NCBI GenBank assembly: GCA_019118245.1
Contig: DWZJ01000063.1
Coordinates: 1-41,341, forward strand
Direction: 5' to 3'
Source: Candidatus Oscillibacter excrementigallinarum
GTDB lineage: Bacteria; Bacillota; Clostridia; Oscillospirales; Oscillospiraceae
Length of the DNA stretch: 41,341 nucleotides
A program made the position numbers and the translations under genes. The notes beneath the pieces are model-generated. The model had not been told where the DNA came from, made no database searches, and worked only from the letters and a program-made list of their open reading frames with translations. This document shows positions 6,917 to 14,315 of the stretch, piece by piece; position 1 is the stretch's first letter; every line of letters starts with the position of its first letter.

Positions 6917-8296
6917 ATGAAAACACGCCGCTTTTTCTCTGTTTTTTTCCTGCTGGTCCTGGCGGCCAGCCTGGCCCTGGCCCCTGTCTCCGCCGCGGAG
7001 GGGGACGGCGGCGTCACCCCGCCGGAGCTCCACTGCGAGGCGATGCTGCTGGTGGACGCCAACACCGGCAAGGCGGTCTATGAGAAAAACGCCCATGAGC
7101 GGATGTACCCCGCCAGCCTCACCAAGATCATGACAGCCCTGCTGGTGCTGGAGGCGGTGGACAGCGGCCAGCTGTCTCTGGACCAGTCCATCACCGCCAC
7201 GGAGAGCGCCATGGAGGGCCTGGCGGCGGACGGCAGCACCGCCGGCATCCAGGCCGGGGAGACGCTGACGGTGGAGCAGCTGCTGCAGTGCATGCTGATC
7301 GTCTCCGCCAACGAGGCGTGCAACATCCTGGCGGAGCAGGTCAACGGCAGCGTGGACGCGTTTGTGGACGCCATGAATGCCAAGGCAGCAGACCTGGGGT
7401 GTGAGGACACCCACTTCGTCAACGCCACCGGCCTCCACGACAGCCAGCACTACACCACCGCCTGGGACCTGTACCGCATCACCGCCGAGGCCATGACCCA
7501 CGAGGACTTCATGCGCATCTGCGACACCGCCCGGGCCACCATCCCCGCCACCAACCTCAGCGAGGAGCGGAATCTGTACACCACCAACTACCTGATCGAC
7601 ACCTGGCGGTCCCTGGGCTACATCTACGGCAACGCCCACGGCATCAAGACCGGCTCCACCGACCAGGCGGGCCACTGCCTGGTGTCCTCCGCCGCCGACG
7701 GCGACCTGTCCCTCGTCAGCGTGGCTCTGGGGGGCGACCGGGTGACCCTGGAGGACGGGGAGATCCGGACCTACAGCTTTTTCGACACCCGGGAGATGTT
7801 CAAGTGGGCCTTTGACAACTTCTCCTACCAGACGGTGCTGGAGGAGGCGGAGCTGGTGAAGGAGGTCAGCGTGGCCCTGTCCCAGGTGGACCATGTGTCC
7901 GTCCACCCGGCGGCGGACGTGGAGCTGCTGCTGCCCAACGGCACGGACCCCGCCACCCTGGAGCGGCGGCTGGAGGTGGTGAGCCCCGCGGACGCCCCCA
8001 TCACGGCGGGGCAGGCGCTGGGCACCCTCACCCTCCTGTCCCCGGAGGGGGAGGAGCTGGCCACGGTGGACCTGCTGGCCTCCCACGACGTGGAGGCGTC
8101 CACCCTGCTGGTGTTCGGCCGGAACGTCCACAACTTCTTCTCCCTGACCGCCGTACGGGTGATCCTGGTCCTCCTGGTGGTGCTGGCGGCGGCCCTGGTG
8201 ATCTGGAAGCTGACGGTGGGCCGCCGGCGCTACCGCTACGGCCACAGCGTCACCCGCCGCAGCGGCGGAGGCTACCGGGGGCGGAGGCGGAGATAA
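6917..8296 (+). CDS. dacF: D-alanyl-D-alanine carboxypeptidase (PBP5/DacF-like, S11 family)
   Basis: 459 residues. Signal peptide (about 1-27, ending in VSAAE), then the S11 peptidase domain with SxxK at S67-K70 (PASLTK), SxN at S130-N132 (SAN) and KTG at 244-246. A C-terminal PBP5-type domain (about 310-400) is followed by a membrane helix (about 415-435) and an Arg/Gly-rich basic tail. It removes the terminal D-Ala of peptidoglycan stem peptides, limiting crosslinking. ATG 6917 is chosen because AGGAG is six bases ahead and it begins a proper signal peptide. Unlike B. subtilis dacF it is not followed by spoIIA genes, so vegetative versus sporulation use is open. Confidence 0.92.
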   Translation: MKTRRFFSVFFLLVLAASLALAPVSAAEGDGGVTPPELHCEAMLLVDANTGKAVYEKNAHERMYPASLTKIMTALLVLEAVDSGQLSLDQSITATESAMEGLAADGSTAGIQAGETLTVEQLLQCMLIVSANEACNILAEQVNGSVDAFVDAMNAKAADLGCEDTHFVNATGLHDSQHYTTAWDLYRITAEAMTHEDFMRICDTARATIPATNLSEERNLYTTNYLIDTWRSLGYIYGNAHGIKTGSTDQAGHCLVSSAADGDLSLVSVALGGDRVTLEDGEIRTYSFFDTREMFKWAFDNFSYQTVLEEAELVKEVSVALSQVDHVSVHPAADVELLLPNGTDPATLERRLEVVSPADAPITAGQALGTLTLLSPEGEELATVDLLASHDVEASTLLVFGRNVHNFFSLTAVRVILVLLVVLAAALVIWKLTVGRRRYRYGHSVTRRSGGGYRGRRRR

Positions 8297-8299
8297 TGC

Positions 8300-8347
8300 T
8301 GCAAAAAGGGGCCTGGAGCGCGGATGCGCCCCAGGCCCCTTTTTGCA
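8300..8347. terminator. Strong bidirectional terminator after dacF
   Basis: A perfect 17-bp stem (8300-8316 with 8331-8347) includes an A tract opposite a T tract, so it can act on both strands. It ends dacF. Confidence 0.85.
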
Positions 8348-8580
8348 GCAGAGTGAAGAGTGGAGAGTTTAGAGCAATTAGGAATGAGGAATTAGGAATT
8401 AGGAATTTTGGGTGTCCGGCGGAGCCGGACGATTTGAGACCATTCGCCTGCGGCGAATCCTTCATCTCCACTCTTCACTCTCTACTCTCCACTCTATTCA
8501 GGAAGTCCGCAGGGCAAGAAGGGGGGCGCACACCGTGCGCCCCCCAATTCCTCATTCCTAACTCCTAATTCCTAACTCTC
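8348..8580. repeat. Composite AT-rich/hairpin repeat element, copy 1
   Basis: Runs of GGAATTAGGAAT-type units (8376-8407) and their inverse (8546-8580) enclose three hairpins: GTCCGGC-GGA-GCCGGAC (8414-8430), ATTCGCC-TGC-GGCGAAT (8442-8458) and an 11-bp stem at 8521-8545. A 15-bp exact inverted repeat joins 8351-8365 and 8466-8480. The right edge is at the nitroreductase stop codon. A second copy of the same modules is at 22394-22560. An open frame crosses the element, but its translation only mirrors the repeat units and is not a gene. Confidence 0.8.
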
Positions 8581-9091
8581 ACAGGTATTTCACCAGCTCC
8601 TCCATGGGCTTGCGGTCCGCGTGGAGGCGGGAGGGATGGGCGCCCTCCGCCGGGTAACCTAGGGGCAGCAGGGCGATGGGCGTCAGGCCCGCCAGCTCCG
8701 GGAAGGCCGCGTGGAGCTTCTCCGGGTCGAACATCCCCACGTAGGTGGTGCCCAGCCCCAGGTCCGCGGCCTGGAGCATCATCTGGGTGGCGGCGATGGC
8801 GGCGTCGATCTCGCCGTGGTTCTTGCCGTCGTCCTCCCGCTTCCAGGCGGCGCCGGCGTCATAGGCCACCAGCAGCATCACCGGGGGATGGAAGTGGGCG
8901 CCGGTGCAGCCGTCCACCTTCTCCAGCGCCTCCGGGCTCTGGAGCACGAAGATCCGCTGGGGCTGCAGGTTGTGGGCGGTGGGGGCGTTGCGGCCGGCCT
9001 CCAGCACGGCGGAGAGCTTCTCCGCCTCCACGGGGCGGTCGCTGAATTTCCGCAGAGAGTAGCGCTCCGCGGCAAGCTTTGCAAAATCCAT
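8579..9091 (-). CDS. Nitroreductase family FMN-dependent oxidoreductase
   Basis: 170 residues. The N-terminal RYSLRKF signature and the NAPTAHNLQPQRIF segment (FMN phosphate and ring contacts) mark the NfsA/FRP-like nitroreductase fold. GLGTTYVGMF and the C-terminal LPLGYPAE (conserved GYP) complete it. It would reduce nitro or quinone-like compounds with NAD(P)H; the natural substrate is unknown. ATG 9091 follows AGGA at good spacing; the frame is open upstream but not family-like. Its stop codon touches the composite repeat at 8348-8580. Confidence 0.88.
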   Translation of the reverse strand: MDFAKLAAERYSLRKFSDRPVEAEKLSAVLEAGRNAPTAHNLQPQRIFVLQSPEALEKVDGCTGAHFHPPVMLLVAYDAGAAWKREDDGKNHGEIDAAIAATQMMLQAADLGLGTTYVGMFDPEKLHAAFPELAGLTPIALLPLGYPAEGAHPSRLHADRKPMEELVKYL

Positions 9092-9163
9092 GGGGATGCT
9101 TCCTTTCTGATGTAGAGATACCTGGATTCTAGCACATCCCCGCGGCCGCCGCAACTGTTTTTC

Positions 9164-9709
9164 TCACGCCTGCCGCCCCGGCGTCCAGCCGCTGCGGAGC
9201 ACCTGGTCGCAGATGTCCCGGCAGCGGGTGTCATAGAACTCGATGAATTTCAGGGAGTAGATGTCCGAGACGATGTAGCGGTCCCGGCCCTCCTGGTAGA
9301 TGGTCATGTAGTCGTTGCCCACGTCGTACAGGACGCCCTCCCAGGAGGTGGTGTTCTGGGTGCCCACCAGGAAGGTGGCCACCACGTAGTTGCCCACGTA
9401 CTTCTGCAGCATGGCCTTTAGGGAGCCCTGGTAGGCCTCCTCCACGGAGACGGGGTCCGTGATGACCTCGCTGGGCAGGCCGTTCCGCAGGTCTAGGGTG
9501 CCCATGGGCGCCCGGCCCAGCTCCTCCGCCGTGGACAGCCGCTCCATGGACCGGCCCGCGCCGGTGACGGAGCGGCCGGGGGCCTCCGGCGCGGTGGGCG
9601 CGGTGGGCAGGGGGCTGATCTCGCCGGACCAGTCCGCCGCTCCGGGGACCGTCTGGGCCGCGGGCGGCGCCCCGCTCCCGCCGTTGTAGGGATTTTGATA
9701 GTGTGCCAT
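9164..9709 (-). CDS. gerQ: GerQ-like spore coat protein
   Basis: 181 residues, the same length as B. subtilis GerQ. The N-terminal half is low-complexity (Asn, Pro, Gly, Ala). The C-terminal domain (about 90-165) resembles GerQ: an early helix (AYQGSLKAMLQKYVGN), then a beta-rich TTSWEGVLYDVGNDYMTIY and a segment ending in KFIEFYD. In Bacillus, GerQ is needed for CwlJ localisation in the coat, and gerQ follows cwlJ. Here the upstream neighbour, 64 bp away on the same strand, is a CwlJ-type hydrolase, which strongly supports the assignment. ATG 9709 has GAGAGG eight bases ahead. The similarity is by eye, so moderate confidence. Confidence 0.7.
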   Translation of the reverse strand: MAHYQNPYNGGSGAPPAAQTVPGAADWSGEISPLPTAPTAPEAPGRSVTGAGRSMERLSTAEELGRAPMGTLDLRNGLPSEVITDPVSVEEAYQGSLKAMLQKYVGNYVVATFLVGTQNTTSWEGVLYDVGNDYMTIYQEGRDRYIVSDIYSLKFIEFYDTRCRDICDQVLRSGWTPGRQA

Positions 9710-9773
9710 TTCCAACACCTCTCAAGTCTGATCATACGCATCTGTCGTCACATATAAATTAGGGAATCCTCTC

Positions 9774-10214
9774 TCATGTGGAGTAGTAAGCATCTGTCGG
9801 GTTATAGAAGCAGTGGTCGCCGATCCGGGTCTGCCAGTATCCCACCTCCGAGGGGAAGAAGGACCGGCAGGTGGGGCCGAAGGGGTTGTAGAACCACAGG
9901 GATTCCGCCACATCCGGCAGGCGGTTGCCCGCGATGGCCCAGTCGGCGATGTCATAGTGGATCTGTTCCGGTCTCATGTTGTAGATGTTCTGGGGGTTGT
10001 AGGCGCCATTTTCCGTCTCGCTGGCGCAGACGAACTGATAGGGCTGGAAGATGATGTTGCGGATGCTGCCCTGCCCCACCCGGGCGTACTCCCCGCCCTT
10101 GGCGTGGACCCGGTTCATCACCACGCCGGCCACCGCCTTCATGCCGTTTTCACCCTCTCCGCCCGCCTCGCACTGGATCAGGCGCGCCAGCAGCTCCCGG
10201 TCGGAATATGCCAT
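9774..10214 (-). CDS. cwlJ: CwlJ/SleB-type cell wall hydrolase (germination)
   Basis: 146 residues consisting of one Hydrolase_2 (SleB/CwlJ) domain, with no signal peptide or PG-binding domain, as in CwlJ rather than SleB. The catalytic region ARLIQCEAGGEGENGM holds the conserved Glu; VVMNRV, QPYQF and the C-terminal HCFYNP follow family conservation. Expected role: degradation of spore cortex muramic-lactam peptidoglycan during germination. The start ATG 10214 has GAGGAG about nine bases ahead. The next gene downstream is gerQ-like. Confidence 0.88.
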   Translation of the reverse strand: MAYSDRELLARLIQCEAGGEGENGMKAVAGVVMNRVHAKGGEYARVGQGSIRNIIFQPYQFVCASETENGAYNPQNIYNMRPEQIHYDIADWAIAGNRLPDVAESLWFYNPFGPTCRSFFPSEVGYWQTRIGDHCFYNPTDAYYST

Positions 10215-10293
10215 TGGTCGATCACTCCTCTGTCGGGGCCCGCCATACGTACCAAACGCCGGTCAGGGCGTTCCACCCTCAGGGTATGCAGCA

Positions 10294-10321
10294 GCGCCGC
10301 CGCTGGTGCCAGCGGCGGCGC
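10294..10321 (-). terminator. Hairpin between DUF4180 and cwlJ genes
   Basis: A perfect 11-bp GC-only stem (10294-10304 with 10311-10321) with a 6-base loop and no T run on either strand. It may slow or end transcription from the DUF4180 gene, but it is not a classical terminator. Confidence 0.45.
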
Positions 10322-10354
10322 GCGATGGTGCTGTCAGAGCGGGCGGCCGGTCCA

Positions 10355-10723
10355 TCATCCGGCGTCCCGCAGCTTTTGAAGGGCATCCGCCCGCGTGGGG
10401 ACGAAGAAGATGTCCCGCCCCCGGTTGGACTCCCGGATGAAGTCCCGCAGCGGCTTGCTGGTGTATCCGGTGTAGTCGCCGTAGATGGCCGCTTTGAACC
10501 GGTAGTTGATGAGCTTCTGCAGGATCTCCCCCGCGACGCCGGTGCTGAGGATGAAAAAGTCCCCGCACAGCGCCTCTTTGTCGATGGCCAGCCGGGAGAT
10601 CCCCGTCTCATACCGGATGGACATGGCCAGGTCCAGGGCGGAGGCCGCATCTTTGATCCGCGCCCCGCCGCTGGGGACCACGGCGATGCTCACCCCATCC
10701 CGCTCCACGATCTCGTATTGCAT
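10355..10723 (-). CDS. DUF4180 domain protein
   Basis: 122 residues, one complete DUF4180 domain. Conserved features are DALDLAMSIRYETG-like helix near 28-42, KEALCGDFFILSTG (about 49-62), GEILQKLINYRFKAAIYGD and DFIRESNRGRDIFFVP. No signal peptide or membrane helix, so cytoplasmic. The function of the family is not established. ATG 10723 is preceded by CAGGAGGTGATC at proper spacing. It lies between a glycosyltransferase and cwlJ on the same strand, each separated by a hairpin, so they are probably not one operon. Confidence 0.82.
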   Translation of the reverse strand: MQYEIVERDGVSIAVVPSGGARIKDAASALDLAMSIRYETGISRLAIDKEALCGDFFILSTGVAGEILQKLINYRFKAAIYGDYTGYTSKPLRDFIRESNRGRDIFFVPTRADALQKLRDAG

Positions 10724-10780
10724 TCGATCACCTCCTGTGGGATCCGGATCTTTGCATCTCCGCCGGACGGAGACTCGAAG

Positions 10781-10807
10781 CCGGCGGCAGCGAAACGCTG
10801 CCGCCGG
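10781..10807 (-). terminator. Hairpin after the glycosyltransferase gene
   Basis: A perfect 12-bp stem (10781-10792 with 10796-10807) with a 3-base loop. On the minus strand it is followed only by CTTCG, so termination would be weak. It separates the GT4 and DUF4180 genes. Confidence 0.45.
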
Positions 10808-10823
10808 TGTGTTTTGCAGGTGC

Positions 10824-11963
10824 TCACGCCCTCGCCCCCCGCTGCTCCGCGATGGCCTGGCGGAACATCTCCTCCGTCCTGCGGATAGATGCCTCCAGGG
10901 AATACTGCCTGGCGTGGTCGGCGTAGCGGAGCTCCATCTCCCGCCGCTCCTCCGGGTGCTCGATCCACCAGTCGATGCGCGCCGCCAGGGCGTCCGTGTC
11001 CCCGGCGGGGAACAGGCTCCGTTCGTCCAGGGCGAACTGGGGCGTGGCGGACCGGGGGGAGTCGGCGATCACCGGCACCAGGCCGCAGGCAAAGGCCTCC
11101 ATGCAGCTCATGGCCTCGATCTCCGCGTCGGAGGTGTGGACGTACAGGTCCGCCATGTGGAGGATGTCCAGCAGGCGGGCGGGCTCGTAGAAGTCCATGA
11201 CGATGGGGTTGGGGAGCTTCTCCGCCAGCTTCCGGTATTTCTTCTCCAGGGGGCCCTTGCCCGCCAGAATCACCTGGATCTCCTGGGCGTGGCGGGACTT
11301 GGCGCAGGCGTCGATCAGCTCGTCCTGGCGCTTCTCCCCGGCGTAGCGGCCCACCATCAGCACGTTGAAGAACCCCTGCATCCAGGGCTCCTTGTCCCGC
11401 TTGCCGTAGGTGTACTCCGGGCTGATGCCGTTGGAGATCACATGGAGCTGGGCGGTGTAGCCGTGCTGGCGCAGCTGGTCCGCGATCATGTTGCTGGGGC
11501 AGTGGATGTGAGTGAACCGGTTGAAAAAGCTGTCCCGGAATCGGTTGTACACGAAGTCGTTCACCCGCTTGCTGTTGCCCAGGTGCAGGGTGAAGGTGAT
11601 GTTCTCCGGCTGGCAGTGGAAGGCCGCCGTGTGGGGGATGCCCAGCTTTTCCACGTGCTTCAGGCCCATGACGCCCAGGGGCGAGGGCATCATGAAGTGG
11701 ACCACGTCCGCCCAGGCCGCCGCCTTTTCAAAGACGTGCTTGTTGGGGACCGCCAGCCGCATCCCCTGGCTGGTGAGCAGATGCTCCACCACCGGGAAGA
11801 GCTTCAGCTGCCGGACGGCGTACTTGTAGTCCGCCGGCTTGCCGGTGGCGATGACCCGCACCTCGTTGCCGTTGTCCTTCAGGGCCTGGGCAAACCGCCG
11901 GGCGCTGATGGTGGTGCCGTTGTTGGCGTCGTCAAACTGGTCGATGACCAAAACGATCTTCAT
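10824..11963 (-). CDS. GT4-family glycosyltransferase
   Basis: 379 residues, two Rossmann (GT-B) domains. The N-terminal acceptor domain starts MKIVLVIDQFDDANNGTT, and the donor domain (about 195-370) has LMVGRYAGEKRQDELIDA, a GKGPLEKKY loop and the E-x7-E type EIEAMSCMEAFACGLVPVI. It uses a nucleotide sugar and retains anomeric configuration. Resemblance to diacylglycerol glucosyltransferases is suggested by the N-terminus, but the acceptor cannot be assigned from sequence alone. It has its own promoter at 12026-12054. Confidence 0.85.
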   Translation of the reverse strand: MKIVLVIDQFDDANNGTTISARRFAQALKDNGNEVRVIATGKPADYKYAVRQLKLFPVVEHLLTSQGMRLAVPNKHVFEKAAAWADVVHFMMPSPLGVMGLKHVEKLGIPHTAAFHCQPENITFTLHLGNSKRVNDFVYNRFRDSFFNRFTHIHCPSNMIADQLRQHGYTAQLHVISNGISPEYTYGKRDKEPWMQGFFNVLMVGRYAGEKRQDELIDACAKSRHAQEIQVILAGKGPLEKKYRKLAEKLPNPIVMDFYEPARLLDILHMADLYVHTSDAEIEAMSCMEAFACGLVPVIADSPRSATPQFALDERSLFPAGDTDALAARIDWWIEHPEERREMELRYADHARQYSLEASIRRTEEMFRQAIAEQRGARA

Positions 11964-12025
11964 ACGTTCAAACCGTCTTTCTCTGGTCTTGGCGGACAGC
12001 GCTCTGTTCCGCTTACTAGCAGATT

Positions 12026-12054
12026 AGTTTACCATCTTTTCCGCCGCTTGTCCA
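12026..12054 (-). promoter_or_regulatory. Putative promoter of the GT4 gene
   Basis: Minus strand: TGGACA (12054-12049), 17-bp spacer, TAAACT (12031-12026), about 60 bp ahead of the ATG at 11963. Confidence 0.45.
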
Positions 12055-12099
12055 GGGAATTTCGCCGCTCCGGCGGGTCCCTGAACGGTCTCTGAACGG

Positions 12100-12133
12100 A
12101 AAGGCCCCGCGGCGTCTGGGCCGCGGGGCCTTT
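12100..12133 (-). terminator. Terminator after the TSCPD gene
   Basis: A perfect 14-bp stem (12100-12113 with 12120-12133) with a 6-base loop. On the minus strand the stem ends CCTTT and is followed by CCGTT, so the T run is short. Confidence 0.7.
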
Positions 12134-12138
12134 GGGGC

Positions 12139-12396
12139 TCAGTTCTGCTTGCTCAGGGCCTTCTCCAGCCCGCAGGCGAACTGGTCCGGGCAGGAGGTGG
12201 GCTTGAAGCCGCAGCGGATGCCCTTCAGCCGGTGGATGGCCTCCTGGGCGGGCATGCCCACCACCAGGGCGGAGATCCCCTGGAGGTTGCCGCTGCAGCC
12301 GCCCAGGACCTCCATCTTCCGGATGACGCCCTGGTCATCCACCTCCACCCGCATCTCCTGGGAGCAGACGCCCTGGGGACGGAATGTGTACGTCAT
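12139..12396 (-). CDS. TSCPD-domain protein (TIGR03905 type)
   Basis: 85 residues, all one TSCPD domain. TSCPD is named after a motif that is present here as TSCPDQFACGLEKAL near the C-terminus. Four conserved cysteines (C in GVCS, GGCSGN, RCGFKPTSCPD, FACG) suggest a metal site. The same domain occurs at the C-terminus of some ribonucleotide reductases and in stand-alone proteins of unknown function. ATG 12396 is chosen, with GAGGAG nine bases upstream; the in-frame TTG two codons earlier is too close to the ribosome site. Monocistronic, with a terminator after it. Confidence 0.85.
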   Translation of the reverse strand: MTYTFRPQGVCSQEMRVEVDDQGVIRKMEVLGGCSGNLQGISALVVGMPAQEAIHRLKGIRCGFKPTSCPDQFACGLEKALSKQN

Positions 12397-12489
12397 GGTC
12401 AAAGTCTCCTCTTTTCTTGGTGTTGCCTGATTAGGATATCATATCCGGAGACCGTTCGCAAGGGCCAATGCGGGGCGGCAAATTTTTGC

Positions 12490-12544
12490 TTGACAATATC
12501 GATATTCGATGATATAGTGCAGGCAGAGGATAACGATATTCGAT
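12490..12544 (+). promoter_or_regulatory. padR promoter with embedded operator repeats
   Basis: A consensus sigma-A promoter: TTGACA (12490-12495), 17-bp spacer, TATAGT (12513-12518). The spacer holds the palindrome AATATCGATATT (12495-12506). An 11-bp sequence CGATATTCGAT occurs at 12500-12510 and again at 12534-12544. This arrangement fits autorepression by the PadR protein encoded directly downstream. Confidence 0.7.
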
Positions 12545-12565
12545 AATAAGGGGGGGTGACCGCCC

Positions 12566-12892
12566 ATGGCCCGGGAGAAATTCCAGACCCTGACGGAGCA
12601 GATGTTCTACATCCTGCTGTGCCTGGGGCAGGAGCGGTGCGGCGCGGACGTGATGGCCTGGATCAGCGAAACCACCGGCGGCCGGGTGGCGGTGGGGCCG
12701 GGGACCCTGTACAACCTGCTGGAGCAGTTCCTCCAGGCCGGGTACATCCGGGAGACCAAGGTGGAGGGCCGGAAGCGGAGCTATGTGATCACGTCCATCG
12801 GACAGGCGGCATTGGAGGCGGAGGTCCGGCGTCTGCGGACGCTGACGGCGGACTATGAGCGGCTGGCGGAGCCGGAAGGAGGCGCCTTATGA
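12566..12892 (+). CDS. PadR family transcriptional regulator
   Basis: 108 residues, a PadR winged helix: TEQMFYILLCLGQERCGADVM (helix 1-2), GPGTLYNLLEQFLQAGYI (recognition helix) and the wing VEGRKRSYVIT. The short C-terminal part is enough for one dimerisation helix, as in the PadR-s1 subfamily. Ribosome site GGGGGGTG precedes ATG 12566. Its stop overlaps the start of the DUF2812 gene as ATGA, a pairing seen repeatedly in Firmicutes. It probably represses its own operon from the repeats at 12495-12544. Confidence 0.92.
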   Translation: MAREKFQTLTEQMFYILLCLGQERCGADVMAWISETTGGRVAVGPGTLYNLLEQFLQAGYIRETKVEGRKRSYVITSIGQAALEAEVRRLRTLTADYERLAEPEGGAL

Positions 12893-14265
12893 GGAACACG
12901 AAGCGGGAGTTTTGCAGCTATCTGATCTTCGATTACCGGGGCGTGGAGGCCCATCTGTCCCAAATGGCCGCCAGGGGCTGGCGACTGGAGAAGATCGGCC
13001 CCTGGTTCTGGACCTACCGCCGGGCGGAGCCCGCCCAGGTGGCCTACGCCGTCACCTATCTCCCCAGCGTCTCCCAGTTCTCCCCGGAGCCCTCCGCGGA
13101 CCGGGAGAATCTGGAGGAGCTGTGCGCCGCCGCAGGCTGGGAGCCGGTGGCCGAGTGGGTGCAGATGCAGATCTTCGCCAACGAGCGGCCGGACCCGGTG
13201 CCCCTGGAGACGGAGGAGTCCGTCCGGCTGGAGATCATCCACCGGTCCATGAAGAAGAACTTCCTGCCCTGGACTGTGGTGGTCCTGGTGCTGGCCCTGG
13301 TGATGGCGGGGCTCCAGGTCAAGACCCTGCTGACGGACCCCTATTCCCTGCTCAGCAGCACCAACCTCTTCCCCAGCTTTGTGTGGGAGCTGCTGCTGGT
13401 CCTGCAGGCGGGAAACCTGCTCTGGTACGGGCGGTGGCTGCGGAGGTCCCGCCGGTCCGTGGCCCAGGGCGGCGCCTGCGCGGACGCCGGGCTGGGGCTG
13501 CGGCGGTTCAATCTGGTGATCCTGTGGCTGGTGCTGGCACTGGCGGCGCTGTTTCTGGTGTCGACGCTTCTGACCACCGGCGCGGAGATCGGCCTCTTTG
13601 TGGTCTGTTACACGGCGGGGCTCGTCCTGCTGATCCTCCTGGTGGACCGGACCCGGCGGGCCCTGAAGCGCAGGGGCACCGCCAGGGGCCTGAACGTCTT
13701 CCTCACCCTGCTGGTGGATGTGGTGCTGGCCGTCGTCCTGGTGGGCGGCTCCACCTGGCTGCTCTTTTCCAGCAGAGGCCTGTTCAACGGGGAGACATAC
13801 CACTATCAGGGGCAGACCTGGGACGCGGACCCGGTGTCCCTCCCCCTGACCGTGGAGGATGTGACCGGGCAGCACTACGAGCACGTCCGGCGGTACAGCT
13901 ATGGCAGCGGGTCCCTGCTGATCCGGGAGCGGAGCTGCCGGGAGACTGTGCTGGACGGAGCGGATCTGGTCATCCTGGATTATGACATCACCACCCTGGC
14001 CCTGCCCGGGCTCTATGACCTGGCGCTGGAGCACTGCCAGTCCGAGTGGACGGACGGCGGGTATTACACCTGGACAGAGACAGACCCCGCCCCCTGGGGC
14101 GCGGAGGCCGCCTACCAGCTCCGCTGGGGGTCTGGCGGGTCTTGGGTCACCAGACCGAACTACATTCTCTGCTGGCCGGACCGGATCGTCCAGCTCAACT
14201 TGTCGGACCTGGCCCCCACCCCCGATCAGATGGCCGTCATCGGGGAAACCCTCCAAAACGCATGA
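12889..14265 (+). CDS. DUF2812 multi-spanning membrane protein
   Basis: 458 residues. The N-terminal DUF2812 domain (about 1-115; starts KREFCSYLIFDYRG, with MAARGWRLEKIG) is cytosolic. Membrane helices follow at about 127-142, 165-180, 207-225, 232-248 and 275-292, then an extracytoplasmic C-terminal domain of about 165 residues rich in Tyr and Trp. It is co-translated with the PadR regulator. The function of DUF2812 is unknown; the regulator-membrane protein pair suggests response to an envelope or small-molecule signal (inference). A terminator follows. Confidence 0.85.
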   Translation: MRNTKREFCSYLIFDYRGVEAHLSQMAARGWRLEKIGPWFWTYRRAEPAQVAYAVTYLPSVSQFSPEPSADRENLEELCAAAGWEPVAEWVQMQIFANERPDPVPLETEESVRLEIIHRSMKKNFLPWTVVVLVLALVMAGLQVKTLLTDPYSLLSSTNLFPSFVWELLLVLQAGNLLWYGRWLRRSRRSVAQGGACADAGLGLRRFNLVILWLVLALAALFLVSTLLTTGAEIGLFVVCYTAGLVLLILLVDRTRRALKRRGTARGLNVFLTLLVDVVLAVVLVGGSTWLLFSSRGLFNGETYHYQGQTWDADPVSLPLTVEDVTGQHYEHVRRYSYGSGSLLIRERSCRETVLDGADLVILDYDITTLALPGLYDLALEHCQSEWTDGGYYTWTETDPAPWGAEAAYQLRWGSGGSWVTRPNYILCWPDRIVQLNLSDLAPTPDQMAVIGETLQNA

Positions 14266-14268
14266 CAA

Positions 14269-14298
14269 CAGCCGGGAGAGGATGCCCTCTCCCGGCTG
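14269..14298 (+). terminator. Terminator between DUF2812 gene and spo0A
   Basis: A perfect 12-bp stem (14269-14280 with 14287-14298) and a 6-base loop; the following tract is ATCTTCT. It lies between two converging genes. Confidence 0.75.
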
Positions 14299-14315
14299 AT
14301 CTTCTGCCTGCGTTC

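Noticed and set aside
8296-8568. Open frame of about 90 codons across the composite repeat
   Set aside because: Its translation simply mirrors the repeat units and hairpins, it overlaps a terminator and has no ribosome site.
8376-8580. Repeated GGAATTAG-like units considered as a CRISPR array
   Set aside because: Units are short, degenerate, without spacers of even length, and inverted at the two ends; no cas genes nearby.
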